From assembly GCF_018531195.1 (NCBI RefSeq), contig NZ_JAHDYS010000002.1, forward strand, positions 248,001-312,000: a stretch of DNA of 64,000 nt, in the 5' to 3' direction. Positions 36,863 through 44,866 of the stretch are shown here, in pieces. Made by a program: the position numbers and the translations under genes. The notes under the pieces are model-generated. The model saw only the letters and a program-made list of their open reading frames with translations, made no database searches and was not told the origin of the DNA. Source of the stretch: Pelotalea chapellei (GTDB lineage Bacteria; Desulfobacterota; Desulfuromonadia; Geobacterales; Pseudopelobacteraceae). Position 1 is the stretch's first letter. Each line of letters opens with the position of its first letter.

Positions 36863-38278
36863 ATGTCGAGTCGTATAGAAAAAGACACTCTGGGAGAGAT
36901 GGAAGTTCCTTCAGATGCTTATTACGGTGCCCAGACAGCACGGGCCCTGCAAAATTTTCCCATTTCAGGCATGAAGCCGCATCCCGCTTTTGTCTGGGCG
37001 ACACTGATTATCAAAAAGTGCTCGGCTAAAAGCAACATGTCCACCGGCCGGCTGGCGGATGGAATCGGAAACGCAATTGTTGCGGCGGCTGACGAAGCTC
37101 TTTCCGGGCGTATGGCTGATCAGTTCGTAGTTGATCCCTTTCAGGCCGGGGCCGGAACCTCTCATAACATGAACGTCAATGAAGTGCTGGCCAATCGCGC
37201 TCTTGAGCTGGTCGGCAAACAGCGGGGTGATTTCTCACTGATTCATCCCAATGATCATGTCAACATGGCCCAGTCGACCAATGACGTGATCCCGACAGCC
37301 ATCAGACTGGCTGCTCTCGAGATGCTGGATCCTCTGCTGGAGACATTGGAGGGGCTGGAATTAGCTCTGGCAGACAAGGCAAAGGAGTTTGATCACATAT
37401 TAAAGTCAGGCCGGACCCATCTACAGGATGCGGTACCGATCCGCCTGGGTCAGGAGTTCGGCGCCTATGCCGTTGCTGTCCGTAAAAACCGTGAAGGGCT
37501 GGAGGCGTGCATTCCGGCACTGCTGGAGTTGGGCATCGGTGGCACGGCTGTGGGGACCGGGCTCAATGCCCAGCCGGAGTTCATTCAGCGCATGATACAG
37601 GAACTGGCGATTGCCACCGGCTTTCCGGTCGTTGCAAGTAGCGATCTGTTCGAGGCGATGCAGAACATGGACCCTTTTCTGGCACTTTCTTCATCTCTGC
37701 GCAGAACTGCAGTCAATCTGGGGCGCATCGCAAATGACCTGCGCCTGCTCTCCTCCGGGCCGCGCACCGGGTTGGACGAGATCCGTCTGCCTGCTGTTCA
37801 GCCCGGTTCATCGATCATGCCGGGCAAAATCAATCCATCAATGGCAGAGATGACCAATATGGTCTGTTTCCAGGTGATGGGCTGCGACCAGGCGGTCATG
37901 CTGGCCAGCCAGGCCGGGCAGCTGGAGCTGAATGTGATGATGCCCTTGATCGCCTATAACCTGACGTTTTCCATGGAGTTGCTGAAGAATTGCGTGCAGA
38001 AGTTCACCGCTTCATGTATCATCGGTATCTCTGCAAACCAGGAACGCTGCCGTCGTTATCTGGAGGATTCCCTGGGCCTGGTGACAGTGCTGGCACCCTT
38101 CATCGGGTATAATGCAGCTGCTGAAGTTGCCAAGGAGTCAATAGCTACCGGACGCTCCATTCGTGAGATCGTGTTGTCCCGAGAACTGATGCCGGAAGCG
38201 GAGCTGGAAGAAGCCATGCGGCCGGAACATCTCACCGCACCCGGTTTGCCGCTGGATGAAAAACATAATCAGGCATAG
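36863..38278 (+). CDS. aspA: Aspartate ammonia-lyase
   Basis: 471 residues of the aspartase/fumarase superfamily. The signature GSSIMPGKINP carries the catalytic serine loop. The N-terminus (VPSDAYYGAQTARA) and GAGTSHNMNVNEVLANRA resemble aspartase more than class II fumarase. The enzyme would convert aspartate to fumarate and ammonia, feeding the TCA cycle. AAAGGGAGG precedes the ATG. A fumarase role is the alternative, since the MPGK spelling also occurs in FumC. It precedes the Nfu gene by about 50 bp. Confidence 0.85.
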   Translation: MSSRIEKDTLGEMEVPSDAYYGAQTARALQNFPISGMKPHPAFVWATLIIKKCSAKSNMSTGRLADGIGNAIVAAADEALSGRMADQFVVDPFQAGAGTSHNMNVNEVLANRALELVGKQRGDFSLIHPNDHVNMAQSTNDVIPTAIRLAALEMLDPLLETLEGLELALADKAKEFDHILKSGRTHLQDAVPIRLGQEFGAYAVAVRKNREGLEACIPALLELGIGGTAVGTGLNAQPEFIQRMIQELAIATGFPVVASSDLFEAMQNMDPFLALSSSLRRTAVNLGRIANDLRLLSSGPRTGLDEIRLPAVQPGSSIMPGKINPSMAEMTNMVCFQVMGCDQAVMLASQAGQLELNVMMPLIAYNLTFSMELLKNCVQKFTASCIIGISANQERCRRYLEDSLGLVTVLAPFIGYNAAAEVAKESIATGRSIREIVLSRELMPEAELEEAMRPEHLTAPGLPLDEKHNQA

Positions 38279-38325
38279 AGACAAGTGGTTTTTGATTCTA
38301 TGAATAACAACAAAGGAGAAGGAAC

Positions 38326-38547
38326 ATGAAAGAGGAAGTACTTAAGGTTCTTGAAATGGTACGTCCAGGTCTGCAGGCCGATGGCGGCGATGTGGAGCTG
38401 GTTGAAGTGACTGAAGATGGTATCGTCAAAGTTCGCCTGAAAGGTGCCTGCGGCAGCTGCCCCATGTCCACCATGACCCTGAAGATGGGCATCGAGCGCG
38501 CCATGAAGGAGAAAATTCCTGGCGTCAAAGAAGTCGTTCAGGTTTAA
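38326..38547 (+). CDS. NifU-like (Nfu) iron-sulfur scaffold protein
   Basis: 73 residues, a stand-alone Nfu domain. [21 protein letters not shown] and [16 protein letters not shown] with the CxxC pair are diagnostic. The protein can hold and pass a [4Fe-4S] cluster to target enzymes. AAAGGAGAAGG precedes the ATG and a strong terminator follows. It marks the left edge of the accessory island. Confidence 0.93.
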   Translation: MKEEVLKVLEMVRPGLQADGGDVELVEVTEDGIVKVRLKGACGSCPMSTMTLKMGIERAMKEKIPGVKEVVQV

Positions 38548-38565
38548 TTGCTCTGTTTTTGAAAA

Positions 38566-38603
38566 AAAGCCCCGCCGGACAATGTCCTGCGGGGCTTTTT
38601 TTG
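38566..38603 (+). terminator. Intrinsic terminator after the Nfu gene
   Basis: AAAGCCCCGCCGGAC pairs with GTCCTGCGGGGCTTT around AAT, followed by a T-run. Confidence 0.92.
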
Positions 38604-38696
38604 TTGTGAATCCCGCTGGACATGAAATAGCGCTTGAAGGCATCAAACAATATTCATACAGCTTTCAAACTATTATACAAATATGGGAGGAACTGC

Positions 38697-38880
38697 ATGC
38701 ACTCTCTTCTTGAACGTCCCGACCAGGCTATTTCGGTCACGGAGGTTTCCGCCAGACCATATTTGATCCTCTTTGCAGCGGCAAGCAGGAAAAATATGTG
38801 GTCATGCGTAACAATGCTCCGGCAGCCGTGATGATGCCGGTCAGTGTGTGCAATATCGTGACGATGAAATCATTTTGTTA
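38697..38880 (+). pseudogene. Decayed Phd/YefM-like antitoxin
   Basis: An ATG with GGGAGG upstream begins MHSLLERPDQAISVTEVSAR. The downstream half lies in another frame and reads KQEKYVVMRNNAPAAVMMP, the antitoxin pattern VVxRNNxPxAVxMP of the Phd/YefM family. A frameshift near 38756 therefore splits it. No toxin partner is seen downstream. Confidence 0.55.
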
Positions 38881-38894
38881 TAGTATGCTTCCCC

Positions 38895-39140
38895 AGCCTC
38901 TGCCCTGAACAATCAGCTTTTGAAACTAGCGATAAGACTAGCGATAAGGCTCTTTCTGCTATCGAAAAAGATATTGTCGGAATTATGGAAGCTGATCCGT
39001 TCGTTACCCAGAAGGAAATAGCCGGGCAACTGAATCTTAGCTATGCGGGGATTCGTTACCATACCGACAAGCTGAAAGCTAAAGGGATATTACAGCGTAG
39101 CGGCGGGAAAAAGGCCGGACATTGGAAGGTAATCAGATGA
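38895..39140 (+). pseudogene. C-terminal winged-helix remnant of an AlbA_2/RecG-like protein
   Basis: The open frame ends at TGA 39138-39140 and reads ALSAIEKDIVGIMEADP, then TQKEIAGQLNLSYAGIRYH and DKLKAKGILQRSGGKKAGHW. This is the winged helix-turn-helix that commonly ends AlbA_2/RecG-like putative DNA-binding proteins. No start or N-terminal part is present. Its stop overlaps the ATG of the DUF2357 gene in an ATGA junction, so the two were once translation-coupled, or a rearrangement fused them. Confidence 0.5.
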
Positions 39141-41484
39141 CAATGTTGAGCGGCAAGGCCAGGAAGTGCGGCTTTACCCGTTTTGCCGAGGCACAGATGA
39201 ATACGATGCCCACGACGGAAACGCTCAACTTTATTCTCGACGGTGCTGTTACCGCCCGTATGGCCATCTTCCCGAACGGGCCGCTGATGCGGATTGCGGA
39301 CGCCGAAGCGTCCGAGCATGGCGAAGAGCAGCTGCAGCTGCAGGAGAATGGACGTTACGAATACGAACTGGACACTCCCGGGTTATCGCTACTACCTGAA
39401 ACCGGCATCGGTGCGGTTAAGCCGAGCATAAATCCGAAACGGACGCATTGCGGCATTATCGAGCCGGGGCTCAACACGGGACGATTGGGGCTTATCGTCC
39501 GGAACGGCGACGGCACAATCGTCGGCAGGGCGGCAGTCGAAGTCAGGTCGCTGAAAGTCGACTATCGCGACCACTACCGCCGCATGATGGAAGAGATTAC
39601 CGAACGTTGCGTTTCGCTGCTCATGGAGCTGCGTTCACCTTCGGCACTGCGCTTTTCTCCCGATCCCGGCAAGTCCGCCAAAACAATTCACCAGCGTTTT
39701 GCCTTTCTCCGCTCACTCCTCGATTCTCGCCATTTCCGCGATGCCCTGCACCGTATTGCCACCCATCCGCACCGTCGATGGGAACCGGAAGAGACCGTCT
39801 GCGACATCCGCCGCGGTTTCCGTCCCGATGCAAGAAGCCAGCGTCAACTTGCCAAAGGGGCGCGGCGCGTGCCGCTGCCGGCTGGCCATCCGCTGGTTGC
39901 AACCGTTTCATCCCTGCCAGAGCGAATAACCGTTTATAAAAATGTTCAGACCGACGATACGCCGGAAAACAGGTTCGTAAAATTTGCCCTGCAGACCTTT
40001 GCCGGATTCCTCAACAAAATGTCCTCAAGCTGGAAGAAATCGGCAACGGTACGGACGAACGTCTGAAGGCAGATATTAAAAATCTGGAAAACGGTCTCGA
40101 AGCGGCACTGTCTGCCGATATTTTCAGAGGGGTGTCCGATCCGGAAATGCTGCCGCTGGGGAGTCCGGTACTGCAGCGCAAGGAGGGCTACCGCGAGATT
40201 CTCCAGGCCTGGCTCAAGTTCGATATGGCCGCACGTCTGGTCTGGCATGGCGGCGATGATGTGTACGGCGCGGGTCAGCGTGACATCGCTGCGCTTTACG
40301 AATATTGGGTCTTCTTTCGGCTGCTGGACATAGTTGCCGGTATTTTCGAGCTGCAGAAGCCGGCGGTAGAGGAGCTGATCGAAAAGACGGGTGACGGCTT
40401 CGGACTGAAACTTAAATCGGGCCGGCATCTGGCCGTGAAAGGCAGCTTCGAATCAGGCGGCCGAAAGCTGCTCGTCGAGTTCGGCTACAACCGCACTTTT
40501 TCAGCCGACAAAAGGCGCACGAAAGAGGGCTCCTGGACGAAGAACATGCGGCCGGACTACACCCTCAGTTTGTGGCCGGCAGAATTCGAGCCCGAGGCTG
40601 CCGAAGCCCAGGAACTGATGGTGCATGTGCACTTCGACGCCAAATACCGGGTGGACCGGCTGACGGAACTGTTCGGCAGTGATGATGCGGACGCGGAAGA
40701 GCGTCAGGAGCAGCGCGGCACCTGGAAACGCGCCGACATGCTCAAGATGCACGCCTATCGCGATGCCATCCGCCGCACCCATGGTGCCTACATTCTCTAT
40801 CCCGGTAACGACGCTCCTGCCAAATTTGCCGGTTTTCGCGAAATTCTGCCTGGGTTGGGTGCCTTCGTGATGAAGCCGGGCAACGGCGATGCGGACCTCT
40901 GCAAATTCCTCACCGACGTTGTGGAGCACGTCTGCGACCGCGCCACCTCACGAGAGCGCGAGACGTATCATGTCTATCGAGTGCATGAAGAACCCGCCGA
41001 ATATCAAGTGAGTCAACTGATACCGGAATACGAAACGAAATCTAAACGCCGCCATGCTCCGCCGGTTGAGACTTCCGTTTTGGTTGGCTGGTGTAAGGAT
41101 GAAAAACATTTGAAATGGATTCGGCAGAGCAAGCTCTACAACTTCAGAATGGATACGGCACCCGGTTCATTGCGGTTAAAACCGGAAATTGCCGGGGCGA
41201 AATATCTGCTGCTTCATGGTGCAGGGTCTAACGCGCTGCCGGGGCTGTACCGCATTACTTCCGAAGGCCCACGCGTCATTTCGAAAGATGCGCTTGTCAA
41301 AAAGGGCTATCCCCATGAGCCCAATCACGATCACTATTTGATATCAGATGTTGAACTGGCTGCAGAGTTTGAAGGTTTTGAATGGGATTTCACGAAACTG
41401 GCCAGCCGGCAGAAAGGCAGAGAATCGGCATGGCCGTATCATGTTTCGCTTGCTGAGTTGATGACGGTAAAGCGAAAACTATGA
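39137..41484 (+). pseudogene. DUF2357/PD-(D/E)XK (McrC-like) nuclease, frameshifted
   Basis: From ATG 39137 the frame runs to about 40018. The homologous reading then continues in another frame (VLKLEEIGNGTDERLKAD onward) to the TGA at 41484, so one base appears lost in CAACAAAATGTC near 40016-40021. Together they encode about 780 residues: an N-terminal DUF2357-like region and a C-terminal PD-(D/E)XK nuclease with PDYTLSLWP and HVHFDAKYR. Such COG1700/McrC-like nucleases usually pair with an McrB-type AAA+ or other partner; none is seen here. The ATG overlaps the preceding winged-helix stop. It may be a sequencing error or true decay. The 3' part alone could be translated from 40132. Confidence 0.75.
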
Positions 41485-41752
41485 CCGATCTCACCACCAC
41501 TATCAAACACTTCGCCACCCTCAACCGCGCCCCCGGCCCAACCTGGACCGACCCCACCAACGCAAGCGCCGCACAGGTCGCTCCTGTTGTTGGCGGTGCT
41601 GGACCTGGTTCACCGTGGTTTCATCACTTCGCCGTTCATCGCCGTCACCAGCGATCTGGTGGAGCTGAACGAGCTGTTCAACTCTACTGCGGCGGATCAT
41701 CCCCCGCGGCCAAACCAGCAGCATCGCCGGATTCCATGAGGTACGTGCATGA
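41481..41752 (+). pseudogene. Fragment of a COG3440/HNH restriction endonuclease (copy 1)
   Basis: Starts in an ATGA overlap with the nuclease gene: MTDLTTTIKHFATLNRAPGP. After about residue 23 the frame shifts twice; other frames give SLLLLAVLDLVHRGFITSPF, SDLVELNELFN and RRIIPRGQTSSIAG. These match the N-terminal 100 residues of COG3440 predicted restriction endonucleases. The C-terminal HNH part is missing. It ends in ATGA at the next gene. Confidence 0.7.
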
Positions 41753-42108
41753 CCACGACAGATAACGCAATAGTCCTGTATCAAAGTCCGGATGGGGCGG
41801 CTTCTCTTGAAGTCCATCTTGATCATGAGACAGTTTGGTTGTCTCAAAAGCAGATGGCGGAGCTGTTCCATCGTGAACGAAGTGTTATTACCAAGCACCT
41901 GCGCAATGTTTTTTCAGACGGAGAATTGGATGAAAAAAGCAATGTGCAAAATATCCACTTTGGAATTCGGGGGACATCTTACTTAACTCCTTTGGCGAAT
42001 TCGGGGGATATTGCAACTACTCGTTGTTGCCTTGACCTTACTGACGCAGAGAGGTATACTCCTCGCAACACTCCGAAATTTAAGGATTTATATACTGTTT
42101 GCCCTTAA
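41749..42108 (+). pseudogene. Truncated RhuM-family gene (copy 1)
   Basis: The first 73 residues (DNAIVLYQSPDGAASLEVHL, ETVWLSQKQMAELFHRERSV, ITKHLRNVFSDGELDEKS) match the N-terminus of RhuM virulence-like proteins, which are normally over 300 residues. After residue 73 the frame runs into REP-like sequence and unrelated codons. RhuM genes are common in defence and mobile islands. Confidence 0.7.
41963..42008. repeat. Direct repeat GAATTCGGGGGA, REP-like
   Basis: GAATTCGGGGGA occurs at 41963-41974 and 41997-42008, 34 bp apart, with TTAACTCC between. This resembles the REP-type ends found by IS200-like (RAYT) transposases. It marks the point where the RhuM gene was broken. Confidence 0.4.
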
Positions 42109-42144
42109 TGCAACTTATGGATTGAACCAAGATGAGGTGCTCAA

Positions 42145-42363
42145 ATGATTGACCGTAACAATCCACTCATCCGCGAGGCAACCAGTCTTCCCCCGCTCGA
42201 CAAGCTGCGACTGGTTGACTATCTCCTTGAATCCCTTGATATGCCCGATACTGAGCTTGAAAAGCTGTGGGCCGAGGAATCTTCCCGTCGATGGAAAGGG
42301 TATAAGGGCGGAGAGATAGGCTCTGTTTCTGCTGCCGAGGTCTTCGAAAAATACAAACCATGA
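42145..42363 (+). CDS. Addiction module antitoxin (ParD-like, TIGR02574 type)
   Basis: 72 residues. LPPLDKLRLVDYLLESLD followed by LEKLWAEESSRRWKGYKGGE is the pattern of the small addiction-module family found with ParE/RelE toxins. GAGGTGC precedes the ATG. Its TGA overlaps the toxin ATG in ATGA. A decayed copy of this pair is at 44517-44755. Confidence 0.85.
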   Translation: MIDRNNPLIREATSLPPLDKLRLVDYLLESLDMPDTELEKLWAEESSRRWKGYKGGEIGSVSAAEVFEKYKP

Positions 42364-42647
42364 ATATCCGCTTCCTTGAACCTGCCCGGAACGAACTTGA
42401 TGACGCGTTTGACTGGTACGAAATGGAGCAGAGCGGTCTTGGCCAACGCTTCCTTTCAGAGATCCAGTCTGCCCTGAAGCGGATCACCGTCTTTCCTGAC
42501 AGTTGTGCTGTCATTGCTCCCGGCCTGCGGCGCTGCATGACCCGGAAGTTTCCTTATATGTTGGTTTACGGTTTGGAAAACGATACTGTTGTCATAGTTG
42601 CTGTTGCGCATATGCATCGTACGCCCCATTACTGGCAGGGCAGATAA
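42360..42647 (+). CDS. RelE/ParE-type toxin
   Basis: 95 residues. The chain IRFLEPARNELDDAFDWYE, then GLGQRFLSEIQSALKRI and RRCMTRKFPYMLVYGLE, ending in HMHRTPHYWQGR, is the ParE/RelE fold. ParE members inhibit gyrase and RelE members cut mRNA; the sequence here fits the ParE-like branch. It overlaps the antitoxin by 4 nt. This is one of only two undamaged operons in the island. Confidence 0.88.
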   Translation: MNIRFLEPARNELDDAFDWYEMEQSGLGQRFLSEIQSALKRITVFPDSCAVIAPGLRRCMTRKFPYMLVYGLENDTVVIVAVAHMHRTPHYWQGR

Positions 42648-42688
42648 TTGAACCGGTTTCATCGCAGCGGCCAAGATATCGCCGTTCC

Positions 42689-42895
42689 ATGACCTCACTA
42701 ACCACCTCCATAAAACACTTCGCCTCCCTCAACCGCGCCCTCGGGCCCAACCTGGACCGACGCCACAAGCGCAAGGCCCTGCACAAGCCTCTCCTGCTGC
42801 TGGCGGTGCTGCTGGACCTGGTGCAACGCGGCATACTGGCGGCGGATCATCCCCCTCGGCCAGAACAGCAGTTTCACCGAAAATTAAGAGGTTAA
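42689..42895 (+). pseudogene. Fragment of a COG3440/HNH restriction endonuclease (copy 2)
   Basis: Starts MTSLTTSIKHFASLNRALGP and continues RKALHKPLLLLAVLLDLVQR, then has an internal deletion before RRIIPLGQNSS in another frame. It matches copy 1 (41481) and shares its 5' flank with the decayed third copy (44700-44755). The gene is truncated before its nuclease domain. Confidence 0.7.
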
Positions 42896-42898
42896 TGC

Positions 42899-43090
42899 AT
42901 GGCCACGACAGATAACGCAATAGTCCTGTATCAAAGTTCGGATGGCGCGGCTACCCTTGAAGTTCGCCTTGACCATGAAACCGTCTGGCTGACCCAGGAT
43001 CAGATGGCGGAACTGTTCGGCAGGGAGCGTTCAGTAATCACCAAGCATCTGCGCAATGTATTCAAAGAGGGGGAACTGGAGGAAGATTAA
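42899..43090 (+). pseudogene. Truncated RhuM-family gene (copy 2)
   Basis: 63 residues, nearly the same as copy 1: DNAIVLYQSSDGAATLEVRL, ETVWLTQDQMAELFGRERSV, ITKHLRNVFKEGELEED, then stop. Only the N-terminal domain of RhuM remains. The duplicated pair HNH fragment plus RhuM fragment occurs twice, about 1.2 kb apart. Confidence 0.7.
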
Positions 43091-43162
43091 GTTCGTGCAA
43101 AATATGCACATACTGCCCTCCTTTATATTTCACTACAAACTGTCCGTGCTATCACCTTACCG

Positions 43163-43834
43163 TCATAATCCCATGACTATCCGAGCCATGCGATGCAGTT
43201 CCGTATTGGCCAGGGCAACGACCTTCTTCTTGACGGCCCGCGAGTAATACTCCTTTTCTGTTTTTGTCAGCGGAAGGCCATCCAGCTTTTTTCTGAATAA
43301 CTCCTTCTGTTTTGGAGAAAAGAGTTGCGACAGGGCATATTCAAGCGACAGTTCTTCGTAGGTATCCTTACGCTGCCGATTCTTTTCGGCATCCTTCTCG
43401 AAGTACAACTCAAACGTTCCCTTGAGTCGTTCCGGCTGAAACTCCCTGCCCCCGAGAGAGAAAGACAAGTCATGGGCGAGTGCATTTCTCACTTGTTTCA
43501 GCCGTGATTTGTCCTGATCGGAAAATTTGTCCTGCATCTGCTTCATCCAGAAAAAGGAAAGATGATAGGATTCGTAGAGAGCTGCAGACAGGATCAGCAG
43601 CGTCCGGAAATCGTCTTTTTCCTCGTCGGTTGTCAGATTGTCGCATGTCCGCTGATAATCGAAGCGCAACTCCCTGGCGGCATTTGCGAGCAAGACCGGA
43701 AAAGCTTCCCAGAAGCGGGTTTCCGGGCTTTTCACGACTTCGGCAAGGGTCTGGTTGACATCGAACTCCTTACTGGTTTCCATAAGGGGTAATCCAAGTC
43801 GGGATAATCGCTCCAGCAGGTTTGTGTCATTCAT
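43163..43834 (-). CDS. HEPN-like helical protein, candidate RNase toxin
   Basis: 223 residues from the ATG at 43834; the longer open frame lacks a sensible start. No named family is recalled. The middle has R116-N-A-L-A-H121 (VRNALAHDLS), which fits the R-x4-H catalytic motif of HEPN ribonucleases, in a context of predicted helices. The C-terminal 60 residues (PLTKTEKEYYSRAVKKKVVA) are very basic. It overlaps the upstream nucleotidyltransferase gene by 8 nt. HEPN toxins paired with nucleotidyltransferase (MNT) antitoxins are known, where AMP is added to a tyrosine two residues after the His; here that position is Leu. The function is inference. Confidence 0.7.
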   Translation of the reverse strand: MNDTNLLERLSRLGLPLMETSKEFDVNQTLAEVVKSPETRFWEAFPVLLANAARELRFDYQRTCDNLTTDEEKDDFRTLLILSAALYESYHLSFFWMKQMQDKFSDQDKSRLKQVRNALAHDLSFSLGGREFQPERLKGTFELYFEKDAEKNRQRKDTYEELSLEYALSQLFSPKQKELFRKKLDGLPLTKTEKEYYSRAVKKKVVALANTELHRMARIVMGL

Positions 43835-44414
43835 ACAGATTCTCCTCGCGAAGCAGTGCGACAAATCGGTCGATATGTACGCCAATACGGTCTACTGCTA
43901 TATCGTAGCTGACCAGTTCGCGGTAATGGCTCACTAGTCGGTCGACATCAATCTGATCACGATGGGCCTTCACCAGGATCAGACAATCTTCAAAATCGAC
44001 CCCCGTGCCACGCATCAGCTTGCTGGAGATCAGATCATAATAATTGAGTATCCCGATGTAGAGTCGGGAATACTCTTTCAACAGGTAATGATTATTTGGT
44101 GCCAGCGGCGTCTCAAGCAGTTCGGTTGTATGAATCTTTTTGCCGGGAAACAGGTCAAAGCGGAATATGTCTCCTTTCCGCAGCCACCCCCAACTGGTCT
44201 CCGGTTCGTAATCCAGACTTTTCAGCATCTTAATCAGATAGGCATACTCGGAGACGTTGGGAACCATGAAATCGACATCCTTGGTGGATGCCTTGACATC
44301 CAGCAGGGTCATTGCCGTTCCACCGCAGGCGATGAGGTGAACCTTCCTTTTCAGGAATCGGTTCCATTGTTCCAGAATATCAAGCAACTTTTGTTTGTTG
44401 AGCCGGTATTCCAT
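43827..44414 (-). CDS. DUF6036-like nucleotidyltransferase (MNT/AbiEii-type)
   Basis: 195 residues from the ATG at 44414, with AAGGA five bases upstream; an ATG one codon earlier is possible. The nucleotidyltransferase motif GGTAMTLLDVKASTKDVDF, with GG-T at residues 31-33 and D-x-D at 46 and 48, is clear. LVSHYRELVSYDIAVDRI follows near the C-terminus. Such proteins serve as toxins (AbiEii) or antitoxins (MNT) by transferring nucleotides. It is the first gene of a two-gene operon with the HEPN-like gene. The two repeated palindromes upstream suggest self-regulation. Confidence 0.8.
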   Translation of the reverse strand: MEYRLNKQKLLDILEQWNRFLKRKVHLIACGGTAMTLLDVKASTKDVDFMVPNVSEYAYLIKMLKSLDYEPETSWGWLRKGDIFRFDLFPGKKIHTTELLETPLAPNNHYLLKEYSRLYIGILNYYDLISSKLMRGTGVDFEDCLILVKAHRDQIDVDRLVSHYRELVSYDIAVDRIGVHIDRFVALLREENLYE

Positions 44415-44432
44415 CATTATCCTTTTTTTTAA

Positions 44433-44464
44433 CAATTAATTGTATTTATTTATACAATTAATTG
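44433..44464. promoter_or_regulatory. Two CAATTAATTG palindromes, candidate operator
   Basis: CAATTAATTG occurs at 44433-44442 and 44455-44464, 22 bp apart centre to centre, about two helical turns. The 22-bp units are near copies (ACAATTAATTGTATTTATTT). They lie just upstream of the nucleotidyltransferase start at 44414, where a toxin-antitoxin repressor would bind. Confidence 0.55.
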
Positions 44465-44516
44465 CATTTATTTGTACATATTTTTTAAATACGACAAGAG
44501 GTGAGAATATGGTAGG

Positions 44517-44755
44517 GCAGATCTCCTTGAATCCCTTGATATGCCCGATATTGAGATTGAAAAGCTGTGGGTTGAGGAATCTTCCGTCGGTGGGAAGGGT
44601 ATAAGGGTGGAGAGATAGGCTCTGTTTCTGCTGCCGAGGTCTTCGAAAAAAACAAACCATGAATATCCGCTTCCTTGACAGGGTAGATAATTGAACGGTT
44701 TCATCGCAGCGGCCAAAAGATCGTCGTTCCACAACCTCACACGCCCTCCATAAAC
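44517..44755 (+). pseudogene. Decayed copy of the ParD/ParE module and HNH start
   Basis: This stretch repeats 42225-42720 with changes. The antitoxin part (CTCCTTGAATCCCTTGATAT and onward) has small indels, the toxin is reduced to its first few codons joined to its last bases (CTTCCTTGACAGGGTAGATAA), and the HNH fragment keeps its 5' flank but has lost its ATG. It shows that the module was duplicated and then eroded. Confidence 0.8.
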
Positions 44756-44866
44756 CCGTAACCCCACCCCCGGACAAGCCAGAAGAGACGCTCCAAACGC
44801 CTGATCCCGCACATAATAACGTCCCGCTGGACATAGTTTCCACTCGTCTGATAAAGTACGCAACTC

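Noticed and set aside
40016-40021. Programmed frameshift in the DUF2357 gene
   Set aside because: CAACAAAATGTC is not a classic slippery heptamer and no downstream stem was evident, so simple decay or a sequencing error is preferred.
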